64,000 nucleotides of DNA from Reyranella humidisoli (GCF_019039055.1 NZ_JAHOPB010000001.1:992001-1056000), one strand, 5' to 3'; numbered from the stretch's first letter, positions 24,418-33,272 are shown. Numbers and translations: made by a program. Notes: a model not told the origin generated them from the letters alone.

Positions 24418-25473
24418 CTAGGCGAAGTGCGGCGCCACTTCCTGCATGAAGCGCTGCATCTGCTCCTTCACCATCGCGTGCGGCTTCTGGCCATAGTTGA
24501 AGTAGAGGATGACCTCGGCGACGCCGGCCGCCTCCACCTGCTTCAGCGTGTCGACGATGTGCTGCGGGCTGCCGCACAGGATCGACTTGTCGGTGAGCTT
24601 CTCCGGCCGCATGTCGCGAAGAATGTTCACGATGTCGACGAAGTACTTGTAGGTCGGCGGCACCTTCTCGCCCGACGAGGACGGAAACGCCGCGATCAGC
24701 GCGTCCTGGAAATAGCGCACCAGCGCTTCCTTGCCGTAGTTCTCCTCCTCCGGCGTCGAGGCGATGTGCACGAAGTAGGAGCACATGGCCCGCCGCATCG
24801 GCCGCTTGAAGCCGGTCTCGCAGGTTTCGCGATAGACCCGCACCGCATCGGCAAGGGAGCCGTAGACCATCGCAGCCGCAAACGGCGCGTAGATCACGTT
24901 CCAGTCGTTCTTCGCCGCGAGTTCCATCGACGGCCGCGAGAAGCAGGCCACATAGGGCCGGAGCGGGCTCTGCGCCGGCTTAGGTCGCACCTCGACGTCG
25001 TCGAATTGATAGAACCTGCCCTTGTGGGACCACTTGCCGGGCTCGGTCCAGGCGCGCCACACGATCTCCAGCCCCTCGGCGAACAGCTCGGCCGAATCGT
25101 CGAAGGGCATCTGGAACGGATCGTACTCCTTGCGGTCGTAGCCGCGCCCGGCAGCGAAATCGACCCGGCCACCCGACAGGAGATCGAGCGTCGCCCATTC
25201 CTCCGCGACGTGCAGCGGATGATGCACCGGCAGCAGCGTCACCGCCGGCGCCAGGCGCAGCTTCGTCGTGGCACCCGCCAGTTGCGCCAGCATCGCCAGA
25301 GGCGAGGCGTTGACGCCCAGCAGGTTGAAATGATGCTCGCCGATCCAGGCCGAGTTCAGCCCGACCTTCTCCGCCCATATCGCCTCGGCATAGATGTCCT
25401 TGATGAAGGACTCCGCCGAACGCGGATTGTTGGGATAGCGATTGTCGGACAGCGTGAAATAGCCAAACTGCAT
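24418..25473 (-). CDS. LLM-class (luciferase-like) flavin-dependent oxidoreductase
   Basis: 351 residues of the bacterial-luciferase-like TIM-barrel family. Typical motifs are AEKVGLNSAWIGEHHF, VTLLPVHHPLHVAEEWATLD and GRVDFAAGRGYDRKEYDPF. These enzymes use FMNH2 (or F420) to oxidise organic compounds, and the actual substrate is unknown. The ATG at 25473 follows GGAGA at six bases. The GntR regulator gene lies 129 bases upstream on the same strand, and a flavin monooxygenase diverges from that regulator. The three could form one degradation locus. Confidence 0.87.
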   Translation of the reverse strand: MQFGYFTLSDNRYPNNPRSAESFIKDIYAEAIWAEKVGLNSAWIGEHHFNLLGVNASPLAMLAQLAGATTKLRLAPAVTLLPVHHPLHVAEEWATLDLLSGGRVDFAAGRGYDRKEYDPFQMPFDDSAELFAEGLEIVWRAWTEPGKWSHKGRFYQFDDVEVRPKPAQSPLRPYVACFSRPSMELAAKNDWNVIYAPFAAAMVYGSLADAVRVYRETCETGFKRPMRRAMCSYFVHIASTPEEENYGKEALVRYFQDALIAAFPSSSGEKVPPTYKYFVDIVNILRDMRPEKLTDKSILCGSPQHIVDTLKQVEAAGVAEVILYFNYGQKPHAMVKEQMQRFMQEVAPHFA

Positions 25474-25602
25474 AGCGCTTCTCCGCCTTGTCTTACGTCG
25501 GTCGATCAGGTCCGACGCGGTTCCGGAACCTGCTCTTCGAGGGACCGTCGTCTGGGTGAAGTTCAAACAAGAGAAAGCTGAAGGAACTCCTCTCCCGGGT
25601 GG

Positions 25603-26331
25603 CTAAGAGCTGTCGGGATGGAGGCGCCGCTCGAGCAACTCGGCGACATGCCGGCCCAGGCGAACCAGATAGCTGCGGGTCTCGCGCTCCGCCGTCGCAC
25701 CGTCGCCGGCAACGACCGCCGCAACGAACGCGGCGTGTCCCGCCTTGACGAAAGGCGGCAGGTCGCGATGGCCGAAGGCCACCCTGATGAGGAAGTCGCT
25801 CTGGTCCCAGAAAGACTCGGCGATTCCAATGCTCGGACGCGAGCGTGCCAGGTCGTGCAGCAGTTCGTACCGGCGACGATTGCGCTGCCTCAGTTCCATG
25901 AACCGGGCAGCCGGGCCGTCCGGGAGTCCGTCCGGCGACGCCAGGGCTGCGCATCGGCGCTCGAAGTGGGCGGCATCGGCGGCCGAGCGCCGCTCCGCGG
26001 CGAGACGGGCGATGACCCCCTCGGTGGCGCCGAAGATCTCGTAGAGGTCCTTCACTTCGGCCGGAACGGGGCGGACCACGCGGCAGCCGACCTGGGGCAG
26101 GATTTCGAGGAGTCCCTCCACCGTCAGACGGCGGATTGCGTCTGTCACCGGCGCGCGACTGATCGAGAGGACACGGCCCACCGCTTCCGACGAGATCTGG
26201 TCGCCCGGATCCAGCCCGCCACCGAGCAGCAACCCCTTCAGGTAGGCATAGGCCAGATCGTGAAGCCGCGGCGTGCCCCGCCACAAGGCTTCAGGGGCAT
26301 CCGGCAGAACCACGTTGAGGGATGTTCGCAT
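25603..26331 (-). CDS. GntR family (FadR/FCD-type) transcriptional regulator
   Basis: 242 residues. The winged helix at the N-terminus contains SSEAVGRVLSISRAPVTDAI and RLTVEGLLEILPQVGCRV. The C-terminal all-helical FCD-like ligand domain (about 95–235) carries the histidine-rich stretch expected for metal-assisted acid binding. It is transcribed away from the flavin monooxygenase gene across a 69-base gap containing a perfect 12-base palindrome, so it probably represses that gene and itself. The ATG at 26331 lies close to the palindrome (14 bases). Confidence 0.85.
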   Translation of the reverse strand: MRTSLNVVLPDAPEALWRGTPRLHDLAYAYLKGLLLGGGLDPGDQISSEAVGRVLSISRAPVTDAIRRLTVEGLLEILPQVGCRVVRPVPAEVKDLYEIFGATEGVIARLAAERRSAADAAHFERRCAALASPDGLPDGPAARFMELRQRNRRRYELLHDLARSRPSIGIAESFWDQSDFLIRVAFGHRDLPPFVKAGHAAFVAAVVAGDGATAERETRSYLVRLGRHVAELLERRLHPDSS

Positions 26332-26345
26332 GGTCCCTATACTAA

Positions 26346-26357
26346 CATACTAGTATG
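26346..26357. promoter_or_regulatory. Predicted GntR operator between divergent genes
   Basis: CATACTAGTATG is a perfect palindrome in an AT-rich island (TATACTAACATACTAGTATG, 26338–26357). It overlaps probable promoter elements for both directions. GntR family operators are short palindromes of this size. It lies 14 bases before the gntR start and 43 before the flavin monooxygenase start. Confidence 0.65.
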
Positions 26358-26400
26358 AATAACGCAGCGACCAACGCTTTGCGAACCTGTGGAGGACGCG

Positions 26401-27552
26401 ATGTACGACGCCGGAAATGCCCAAAGGATCGTCGAGGCCTTGAAGGAAACCGAGGCCGAGTCGGAGGCCAACCGCCAACTGAGCCCTCGCGCGGTGGCTC
26501 TGCTGCATGAGTCCGGCGTCACCCGCATCGTGGCCCCTGCCGCCCATGGCGGTTACGAACTGCCGGTCCGGGCTCTTGTCGAAGCGGAGCGCACCATCGC
26601 GCACGGCAGTACGGCCGCGTCATGGGTCCTGATGGTCTGTGCGGCCCACACCTTCATCGCGGGCCGCCTGCCGAGCCTCGGACAGAACGAGATCTTCGGT
26701 GGCCATCCCGGCATGTTGATTCCCGGCGTCCCGTCCCTGCGCGGCACCTGCCAGCGCACCCAGGGCGGCTACATACTCAACGGCCGGTGGCCCTATGCCA
26801 GCGGGGCCGACCATGGCGACTGGGTACTGGTCGGCTGCAAGGGCATTCGCAACGAAGCCGGTGTCCCCTGTCCGTCCCTGATCGTCGTGATGCCGAAGAA
26901 GGACGCTGTCATCGACGACACCTGGTTCACCCTCGGCATGCGCGGAACGGGTTCGAAGGACATCGTGCTCGAAAACACGTTCATCCCCGAACACTACGCG
27001 GTGCCCATGCTCGAAGCCCAGCTCGGTACCGTCCCCGGAATAGACATTCCGCTTTATCGTCTTCCGATCCGGCCGACCCTGGCGACCATGCTGCTCGGCA
27101 CGATCGTGGGAATGGCCGAACGTGGCCTGCAGCTCTTCATCGACAAGACCCGCGGTCGCCGCGACGTCTACACCGGAGCGATGAAGGCCGAGAACGCCGG
27201 CGTGCAGCGGCGCGTCGCCGAGGCGAGCGTCGAGATCTCCTGCGCCTGGTCGCTGACGAAGCAGAACTGCGATCTGCTGGAGGAGTCGATGCTGCACGAT
27301 CCGCCGATGCCCGCGGCGAAGCGGGCGCAAATTCGCTGGAATGCGGCCTACGCCACCGAACTGTGCCGGCGTGCCTGCAACAGGCTCTTCGAAGGCGCAG
27401 GCGCGGGCGCAGCGCACGACAGCCACGTCATGCAGATCTTCTTCCGCGACATGAACACGGCATCGCATCACGCGATGCTCGATTTCGATGTGAACGTCGA
27501 GATCCAGGGCAAGAGCCTGCTGGGTGTGCATCTCGATGACGCCTGGGTATGA
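26401..27552 (+). CDS. Acyl-CoA dehydrogenase-fold flavin monooxygenase (group D, HsaA/HpaB-C2-like)
   Basis: 383 residues with the acyl-CoA dehydrogenase fold but the shape of two-component monooxygenases: SPRAVALLHESGVTRIVAP at the N-terminus, the flavin-region LNGRWPYASGADHGDWVLVG and the C-terminal SHVMQIFFRDMNTASHHAML. Members hydroxylate phenols, steroids, indoles or thiophenes with reduced flavin supplied by a partner reductase. No reductase gene is adjacent. The ATG at 26401 follows GGAGG at five bases, which beats the GTG at 26389. It is controlled by the divergent GntR. Confidence 0.85.
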   Translation: MYDAGNAQRIVEALKETEAESEANRQLSPRAVALLHESGVTRIVAPAAHGGYELPVRALVEAERTIAHGSTAASWVLMVCAAHTFIAGRLPSLGQNEIFGGHPGMLIPGVPSLRGTCQRTQGGYILNGRWPYASGADHGDWVLVGCKGIRNEAGVPCPSLIVVMPKKDAVIDDTWFTLGMRGTGSKDIVLENTFIPEHYAVPMLEAQLGTVPGIDIPLYRLPIRPTLATMLLGTIVGMAERGLQLFIDKTRGRRDVYTGAMKAENAGVQRRVAEASVEISCAWSLTKQNCDLLEESMLHDPPMPAAKRAQIRWNAAYATELCRRACNRLFEGAGAGAAHDSHVMQIFFRDMNTASHHAMLDFDVNVEIQGKSLLGVHLDDAWV

Positions 27553-27581
27553 CGACAGTCATGGCCGCAGGAGCCTGCTGA

Positions 27582-28484
27582 TCAGGCCGCCTGTTGCGCG
27601 ACTTCGGAGAGAGACACGACCCAGTCGCGGAACGCCTTGATCTTGCGTCGCCGGATCGCCTCGGGCGGATAGACGAGATAGTAGGCGAAGTCCGAGGAGC
27701 GCTTGAACTCGAACGGCACGACCAGCCGCCCGGCCTTGAGGTCGGGCTCGACCAGCGGGTTGCGCCCCAGCGCCACGCCCAGCCCGTCCATCGCCGCCTG
27801 ATAAGCCGCCAGCGCGAAGTCGAACGAGACGCCGCGCGAGGCATCGACGCCCTTCACGCCCGCGGCGGTCAGCCAGACCTGCCAGTCGTCGGGAAAGTTG
27901 CCGATGTGGAGCAGCGTGAAGCGCTTCAAGTCGGCCGGCTTCTTCAGCCCGTTCGGTCCCTTGAGCAGCGACGGCGCGCAGACCGGCATCACGTCCTCGG
28001 CGACCAGCCGCTCGGCCATCAGGTTGGGCCACTGGCCGCGGCCGTAGCGGATGCCGATGTCGACGTCCTCGCGCGAGAAATCGACCAGTCCGGTGCCGGT
28101 CGAGATGCGCACGTCGATCTCGTTGTTGGCGCGCTGGAAGCCGCCCAGCCGCGGCACCAGCCACTTCATCGCGAAAGAGGCCGTGGTGGTCACGGTGAGA
28201 TGGCCGCCCTTGTCTTTCTGCAGCAGCTTCTCGGTCGCCTCGTTCAGCTGATCGAACGCGGAACGCACCGCCGGCAGGTAGGCCTGGCCGGCCTCGGACA
28301 GAAGCAGCGAGCGATTGCGCCGCACGAACAATTTTAATCCGAGTCTCTGTTCCAGACCGCGCACCTGGTGGCTGATCGCGGCCTGCGTGACGCTCAATTC
28401 CTCGGCGGCATCGGTAAAGCTCATGTGGCGCGCGGCTGCTTCGAAGGCACGCAAGCCATTGAGTGGCGGCAGGGATCGTTTCAT
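27582..28484 (-). CDS. LysR family regulator, GcvA/VtlR type (copy 1)
   Basis: 300 residues. The N-terminal HTH (LPPLNGLRAFEAAARHMSFT, AAEELSVTQAAISHQV) is of the GcvA type, followed by the usual effector domain (about 95–295). It is divergent from a DUF1127 gene. The same arrangement recurs at 46–47 kb with a paralogue. In Brucella and Agrobacterium, GcvA-type regulators such as VtlR control small DUF1127 proteins, so control of the adjacent gene is the likeliest role. The ATG at 28484 fits the family start. Confidence 0.87.
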   Translation of the reverse strand: MKRSLPPLNGLRAFEAAARHMSFTDAAEELSVTQAAISHQVRGLEQRLGLKLFVRRNRSLLLSEAGQAYLPAVRSAFDQLNEATEKLLQKDKGGHLTVTTTASFAMKWLVPRLGGFQRANNEIDVRISTGTGLVDFSREDVDIGIRYGRGQWPNLMAERLVAEDVMPVCAPSLLKGPNGLKKPADLKRFTLLHIGNFPDDWQVWLTAAGVKGVDASRGVSFDFALAAYQAAMDGLGVALGRNPLVEPDLKAGRLVVPFEFKRSSDFAYYLVYPPEAIRRRKIKAFRDWVVSLSEVAQQAA

Positions 28485-28601
28485 CGCGTGTCCTTCACAT
28501 GAGCTATTTTAATCAAAACAGGACAAAGGGTCGTTTGTAAAGGGGCCTCCCCGGGCGCAAATCACCCTCAACAGAGTTCAAACCCCTTCGGGAGAGGTCC
28601 C

Positions 28602-28814
28602 ATGGCCAACATATCGCTTCACGACACCTCGCAGGCCACGCTGGCTGGCGCCGTTGCAGCCTTCGCCGCCGTCGGCGAGGTGGTTGCAACCTGGCGGCGC
28701 CGCGCCCGGGAGCGCCGCGAACTCGCCAACCTCGACCACCGCACGTTGCGCGACCTCGGCATCAGCCCGACCGACGTCCAGTTCGAGGCCGACAAGCCCT
28801 TCTGGCGCGGCTGA
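28602..28814 (+). CDS. DUF1127 small protein (copy 1)
   Basis: 70 residues. The conserved C-terminal DUF1127 part is RRELANLDHRTLRDLGISPT, ending in KPFWRG. The N-terminal half is Ala/Val-rich with a mildly hydrophobic stretch. The ATG at 28602 follows GGGAGAGG. DUF1127 proteins are small basic proteins linked to sRNA-dependent or stress and nutrient regulation in alphaproteobacteria. It is divergent from the GcvA-like LysR, and the intervening 117 bases contain an AT-rich segment with TTTT-AATC-AAAA (28507–28518) that could be the regulator's site. A terminator follows. Confidence 0.9.
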   Translation: MANISLHDTSQATLAGAVAAFAAVGEVVATWRRRARERRELANLDHRTLRDLGISPTDVQFEADKPFWRG

Positions 28815-28877
28815 CCTTTCGAGATCCGGAGGGGTCCCGTCCTTACCCTGCGCGGGACCATCCCACTCCGGTGCCTG

Positions 28878-28923
28878 GCCGGCGGTCGCTCCTGCCTCCC
28901 TTGCGACCGCCGGCTTTTTCTTT
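28878..28923 (+). terminator. Intrinsic terminator after the DUF1127 gene
   Basis: GCCGGCGGTCGC (28878–28889) pairs with GCGACCGCCGGC (28903–28914), a perfect 12-base stem, followed by TTTTTCTTT. A second hairpin lies upstream at 28833–28859 (GGTCCCG/CGGGACC), so the 3' untranslated region is structured. Confidence 0.9.
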
Positions 28924-28955
28924 GCGCATCTCCGTGGCTCTGCTAGAGCCGCCGC

Positions 28956-30188
28956 GTGCCCCTTAACGACCAGCAGATCCAGACCCTCGGCCGCGACGCC
29001 CTGCAGCGCGCGGCGGCGGGGGATTTCGCGGCGGCCGAGGAGATGTTCGGCCGCATTGTCGAGGCGCGGCCCAACATGGGCCAGGCGCTTCATCTGCTGG
29101 GCCAGTTCCGGCTGAAACTCGGACGCTTCGCCGAGGCCCGCGAACCGCTGGAGCGCGCCGCCCAATTCCTGCCGCGCGAGGTCGCGGCCCAGACCAACCT
29201 TGCCGGCTGCCTGCTCCAGCTCGGCCAGAACGAACAGGCGCTGGCCGCACTCGTACGAGCGGCGCGCCTCAAGCCCGACGATGCCAGCATCGCCCACAAT
29301 ACCGGCCGCGCCCTCGAAGCGCTGGGACGAGCCGAAGAGGCCGAGCGCGCCTACGACCAGGCCCTGTCGATCGACAACCGGCTGGTGCCCAGCCTCAGCG
29401 CGCGGGCAGACCTGCTGGCGGCGCGCGGCGAATGGGCGGGCGCCCTGACCGATCTCGAAACCGCGCTGGTCAGCCATCCGGCCGATCCGCGTCTTCGCCT
29501 GCGTCGCGGGAAGCTGCTGCTGCGCCAGGGCGACTGGTGGCGCGGCCTCGGCGATCACGAGGCGCGGCTCGAGATTGCCGGGGAACGCTACGCGCCCGAA
29601 CTGCCAAATTGGCAGGGCGAACCGCTGACGGGCCGCCTGCTCGTCTATCCCGAACAGGCCGACATCGGCAGCAGCGAGGCGCTGCGCGACACGCTGATGC
29701 TGGCGCGCGGTGTCGATGCCATCATCCAGGGCGCCGTCGTGCAATGCGCGGCCCCGCTGGCCGGCTGGTTCGACGGTCCGACCGTGCAGCGCGGCGAACC
29801 GCTCGACGGGTTCGCGGCCGCCGCGCCGTTACGCAGCCTGCCGCATCTGCTGAACTGGTCGCTCGACGCGCTGCCGCCGCCCGCGAGATTGCGCCCGCAG
29901 GCAGTCCCATCGTCGCGCGTCGGCTGGTTCAGTCTCGTGGAACCGCCGGCGGGCCTCGAGATCACACGCGCGCCGGACGAAATCCCGGCCTGCCGCCTCG
30001 TCGTCGGTGACGATGCCTGGCCTGCCCATGCCGCGGCCTCGCTCGGCATTCCCACGGTGATCCTCCTGCCGCGTACCGCAGACTGGCTCTGGGGACCGAG
30101 GCTCGGAATATCGCCCTGGTATGCGTCAGCGGAATTGCTGCGCGACGATGATCGCGAAGGGCTGGCGGCGCGGCTCGCCCGGTGCTGA
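28956..30188 (+). CDS. TPR protein with degenerate glycosyltransferase-like C-terminal half
   Basis: 410 residues. The N-terminal part (about 10–190) has five to six tetratricopeptide repeats, with signatures such as ALHLLGQFRLKLGRFAEARE and NTGRALEALGRAEEAERAY. From about residue 205 it resembles the C-terminal domain seen in TPR-glycosyltransferase fusions (LPNWQGEPLTGRLLVYPEQ), but the usual donor-binding motif is poorly kept. It starts with a GTG at 28956, 33 bases after the terminator. It has no signal peptide. It probably scaffolds proteins; activity as a transferase is unlikely. Confidence 0.72.
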   Translation: MPLNDQQIQTLGRDALQRAAAGDFAAAEEMFGRIVEARPNMGQALHLLGQFRLKLGRFAEAREPLERAAQFLPREVAAQTNLAGCLLQLGQNEQALAALVRAARLKPDDASIAHNTGRALEALGRAEEAERAYDQALSIDNRLVPSLSARADLLAARGEWAGALTDLETALVSHPADPRLRLRRGKLLLRQGDWWRGLGDHEARLEIAGERYAPELPNWQGEPLTGRLLVYPEQADIGSSEALRDTLMLARGVDAIIQGAVVQCAAPLAGWFDGPTVQRGEPLDGFAAAAPLRSLPHLLNWSLDALPPPARLRPQAVPSSRVGWFSLVEPPAGLEITRAPDEIPACRLVVGDDAWPAHAAASLGIPTVILLPRTADWLWGPRLGISPWYASAELLRDDDREGLAARLARC

Positions 30189-30233
30189 TATCCGCGTCCC
30201 GCGGATAAACCACTCACCCCAAAGGCCAAACCC

Positions 30234-31628
30234 ATGGGCAAGACCCTTTTCGACAAGATCTGGGACAGCCACGTCATCACCGATCTCGGGAACGGCTTCG
30301 TGCTTCTGCACATCGACCGGCTGCTGCTGCACGACATGTCAGGCGGCAAGGCGCTGAAGGAAGCCATCGAGAAGGGCTATCCGCCGTCGCAGCCGCGGCT
30401 GATCTACGGCACGCCCGACCACACCATGTCGACCAAGCCCGGCCGCACCGAGCACACCCATCCGCCGGGCCTGCCGCTGATCAAGTCGATGCGCGAGACG
30501 ACCAGCGCCTACGGCATCAAGCTGTTCGACCTCGGCCAGGACGGCCAGGGCATCGTGCACGTCATGGGTCCCGAGCAGGGGCTCACCCTGCCGGGCACGA
30601 CACTGGTCTGCGGCGACAGCCACACCTCCACGCATGGCGGCCTGGGCGCATTGGCGTTCGGCATCGGCTCTTCCGAGCTGGTGCATGTGATCGCCACCCA
30701 GACGATGGTCCAGCGCAAGCCCAAGCGCATGCGCGCCAGCTTCGAAGGCAAGCTGCTGCCGGGCGTCACGGCCAAGGACATGATCCTTCACCTGATCGGC
30801 GAACTCGGCACGGCCGCCGGCACCGGCTACTCGGTCGAATATGCCGGCTCGGGCGTGCGCGCCCTGCCGGCCGAGGCGCGGCTCACGCTCTGCAACCTCA
30901 CCATCGAGATGGGCGCGCGCACCGGCATGGTCGCGCCCGACGACACGACCTACGAGTATCTCGACGGCCGCGACTATGCGCCGAAGGGCGCGATGTGGGA
31001 TCGCGCCGTCGCTCACTGGCGCACCCTGCCGAGCGATCCCGATGCCGAATTCGATCGCGAGCACACGATCGACATGAAGAACGTCGCGCCGCAGATCACC
31101 TGGGGCACCAGCCCGGAGCACGTGATCGCCGTCGACCGCGCCATCCCCGATCCCGGCAAGGGACCGGAAGAGAAGCGTGGCGCCTGGGAAGCCGCACTCA
31201 AGTACCAGGGCCTCGAACCCGGCAAGCCGATCGAAGGCACCAAGGTCGACTGGGTGTTCATCGGCTCCTGCACCAACTCCCGCATCTCCGACCTACGCGC
31301 CGCCGCCGAGATCGTGAAGGGCCGGCACAAGGCCGATCATGTCACCGCTTGGGTCGTGCCCGGCTCGGTGCGCATCAAGGCCGAGGCCGAGGCCGAGGGC
31401 CTGGACCGCGTGTTCACCGAGGCGGGCTTCGAATGGCGCGAGCCGGGCTGCTCGATGTGTCTCGCCTCCAACGGCGAGCGCGTGCCGCCCGGCCAGCGCA
31501 GCGTCTCGACCTCGAACCGCAACTTCGTCGGCCGCCAGGGCCCCGGCGCCCGCACCCATCTCGCGAGCCCCGCCATGGCCGCGGCCGCCGCCATCAAGGG
31601 CGCCATCGCCGACGTGAGGAAGATGTAG
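30234..31628 (+). CDS. leuC: 3-isopropylmalate dehydratase large subunit LeuC
   Basis: 464 residues, the normal length. Family motifs include CGDSHTSTHGGLGALAFGIG, and the [4Fe-4S] ligand cysteines are in FIGSCTNSRISD and GCSMCLASN. With LeuD it isomerises 2-isopropylmalate to 3-isopropylmalate in leucine synthesis. The ATG at 30234 follows AAAGG. leuD lies downstream after a family A repeat; leuA and leuB are not in the window. Confidence 0.96.
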   Translation: MGKTLFDKIWDSHVITDLGNGFVLLHIDRLLLHDMSGGKALKEAIEKGYPPSQPRLIYGTPDHTMSTKPGRTEHTHPPGLPLIKSMRETTSAYGIKLFDLGQDGQGIVHVMGPEQGLTLPGTTLVCGDSHTSTHGGLGALAFGIGSSELVHVIATQTMVQRKPKRMRASFEGKLLPGVTAKDMILHLIGELGTAAGTGYSVEYAGSGVRALPAEARLTLCNLTIEMGARTGMVAPDDTTYEYLDGRDYAPKGAMWDRAVAHWRTLPSDPDAEFDREHTIDMKNVAPQITWGTSPEHVIAVDRAIPDPGKGPEEKRGAWEAALKYQGLEPGKPIEGTKVDWVFIGSCTNSRISDLRAAAEIVKGRHKADHVTAWVVPGSVRIKAEAEAEGLDRVFTEAGFEWREPGCSMCLASNGERVPPGQRSVSTSNRNFVGRQGPGARTHLASPAMAAAAAIKGAIADVRKM

Positions 31629-31640
31629 CGAAAGGCATCG

Positions 31641-31742
31641 CCCTGAGGAGCGGCCTGCAGGGCCGCGTCTCGAAGGGTGGGAACGAGCACCACATTTGTT
31701 GCCCATCCTTCGAGACGCGCTGCGCGCTCCTCAGGATGAGGT
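31641..31742. repeat. Intergenic palindromic repeat, family A, copy 2
   Basis: It contains CCTGAGGAGC, GCGTCTCGAAGGGTGGG, then GCCCATCCTTCGAGACGCG and GCTCCTCAGGATGAGGT. The inverted arms surround a centre of about 20 bases. It separates leuC from leuD, and the leuD ribosome binding site (GGGAGGAGG) begins right at its end. Confidence 0.9.
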
Positions 31743-31760
31743 GGGAGGAGGAAACGCAAG

Positions 31761-32378
31761 ATGGACAAGTTCACCAAGGTGACGGGTGTCGCGGCGCCGC
31801 TGATGCGCCAGAACGTCGATACCGACCTGATCATCCGCATCGAGCGGCTGGTCGACAACGTGACGCGCGAGGGTCTCGGCCCTTACGCCTTCGAGCAGAT
31901 CCGCTTCAAGCCCGACGGCAGCGAGGACCCGGACTGCATCTTCAACCAGACGCCCTATCGCGACGCGCCGATCATCCTCAGCCGCGAGAATTTCGGCTGC
32001 GGCTCCAGCCGCGAGGGCGCGGTGTGGGCGCTGAAGGGCATGGGCATCAAGGCGGTGATCGCGCCGTACTTCGGCGACATCTTCAACAACAACTGCTTCC
32101 AGAACGGCCTTCTGCCGGTGGCCCTGCCGATCCACGAGATCGAACAGCTCGCCGACGAGATGAAGGCCTCGCCCGGCAACGCGCGCGTCACCGTCGACCT
32201 CGAGAACTGCCAGGTGATCTCGCCGACCGGCCGCACCATCCCGTTCCAGGTCGATGCGCGCCGCCAGCATGCGATGCTGAACGGGCTGGACGACATCGCC
32301 CTCACCATGTCGCGCCGCGACGAGATCGAGGCGTGGCAGACGTCGGACAAGAGTGCGCGGCCCTGGATCTGGCTCTAG
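31761..32378 (+). CDS. leuD: 3-isopropylmalate dehydratase small subunit LeuD
   Basis: 205 residues with the swivelling-domain motifs MRQNVDTDLIIRIE and SRENFGCGSSREGAVWAL. It pairs with LeuC to form isopropylmalate isomerase. The ATG at 31761 is preceded by GGGAGGAGGAAA, a very strong ribosome binding site, directly after the family A repeat. Both leu genes are on the plus strand and probably form one transcript despite the 132-base spacer. Confidence 0.95.
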   Translation: MDKFTKVTGVAAPLMRQNVDTDLIIRIERLVDNVTREGLGPYAFEQIRFKPDGSEDPDCIFNQTPYRDAPIILSRENFGCGSSREGAVWALKGMGIKAVIAPYFGDIFNNNCFQNGLLPVALPIHEIEQLADEMKASPGNARVTVDLENCQVISPTGRTIPFQVDARRQHAMLNGLDDIALTMSRRDEIEAWQTSDKSARPWIWL

Positions 32379-32390
32379 GCACTTGAGCCC

Positions 32391-33272
32391 GTGCACCCCG
32401 CAGCGGGCATGAGCCCGCTGCATCTCGCGGCGGCCCTCCTCATCGTGGCGATGTGGGGGCTGAACTTCACGGTCATCCGCTTCGGCCTCGACGAGTTCAC
32501 ACCCTTCGCCTTCGCGACCTGGCGCTTCCTGCTGGGCGCACTGCCGGCCCTGTTCATCCCGAAGCCTGCCGTTTCCTGGTCCGTGCTGGCGGGAATCGGC
32601 GGCCTGATGTTCGGCGGCCAGTTCATCTTCCTGTTCTTTGCCATGCAGGCCGGCCTGCCTCCCGGTCTCACCTCGGTGCTGGTGCAGCTCCAGGGGCCGC
32701 TCACGGTCGTGCTGGCCGCCCTGCTGCTGCGCGAGCATGCGACGCGCGGACAGTGGCTGGGCCTCGCCATCGCGGTCGCCGGCGTCGTGCTGATCGCGCA
32801 GTCGATCTCAGGCGATACGCCGCTGCTCGCCTTGGGTCTCGCGCTGATGTCGGCCTTCACATGGGCGCTGGGCAACCTCGTCTTCCGCTCGGCGCGCGGC
32901 GTCTCGATGTTCGCCGTCACGGTCTGGGCCAGCGTCCTGCCGCCGATCCCGCTCGGGCTGGCGTCCCTCGTGCTCGATGGGCCGATGGCGCTGGCCGCGC
33001 CAATCCTGGCGCCGACCTTGCGCGGCTGGTTCGTGCTCTTCTACACGGTCGTTCCGGTGATGTGGCTGGGTTACCTGATCTGGGGAACCTTGCTGCGCAC
33101 CTATCCTGCCGCGAAGGTCGGCCCGGTCAGCCTGCTCGTGCCCTGCGCCGCGCTCGCGATCTCCGGCTATCTGACTGGCGAGCCGCTGGAGGGGATGCGC
33201 ATGGTCGGCGTCGCCGTCGTGCTGGGTGGCGTGGCGCTCGGCGTCTATGCCTCGGCGCGCCGCCTGCGCTGA
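32391..33272 (+). CDS. EamA-type DMT superfamily transporter (copy 1)
   Basis: 293 residues (287 if the ATG at 32409 is the true start; the GTG at 32391 and the ATG both lack a clear ribosome binding site). About ten hydrophobic segments form two EamA repeats of five, the second beginning near residue 148. EamA transporters usually export amino acids or other metabolites. It follows leuD by 12 bases and could be co-transcribed, hinting at branched-chain intermediates, but the substrate is not known. Its 3' end overlaps the convergent lrp-like gene by 28 bases. Confidence 0.82.
   Translation: MHPAAGMSPLHLAAALLIVAMWGLNFTVIRFGLDEFTPFAFATWRFLLGALPALFIPKPAVSWSVLAGIGGLMFGGQFIFLFFAMQAGLPPGLTSVLVQLQGPLTVVLAALLLREHATRGQWLGLAIAVAGVVLIAQSISGDTPLLALGLALMSAFTWALGNLVFRSARGVSMFAVTVWASVLPPIPLGLASLVLDGPMALAAPILAPTLRGWFVLFYTVVPVMWLGYLIWGTLLRTYPAAKVGPVSLLVPCAALAISGYLTGEPLEGMRMVGVAVVLGGVALGVYASARRLR

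Noticed and set aside
29645..30367. Minus-strand frame opposite the TPR gene and the start of leuC
   Set aside because: It is antisense to two supported genes and has no recognisable family motif.
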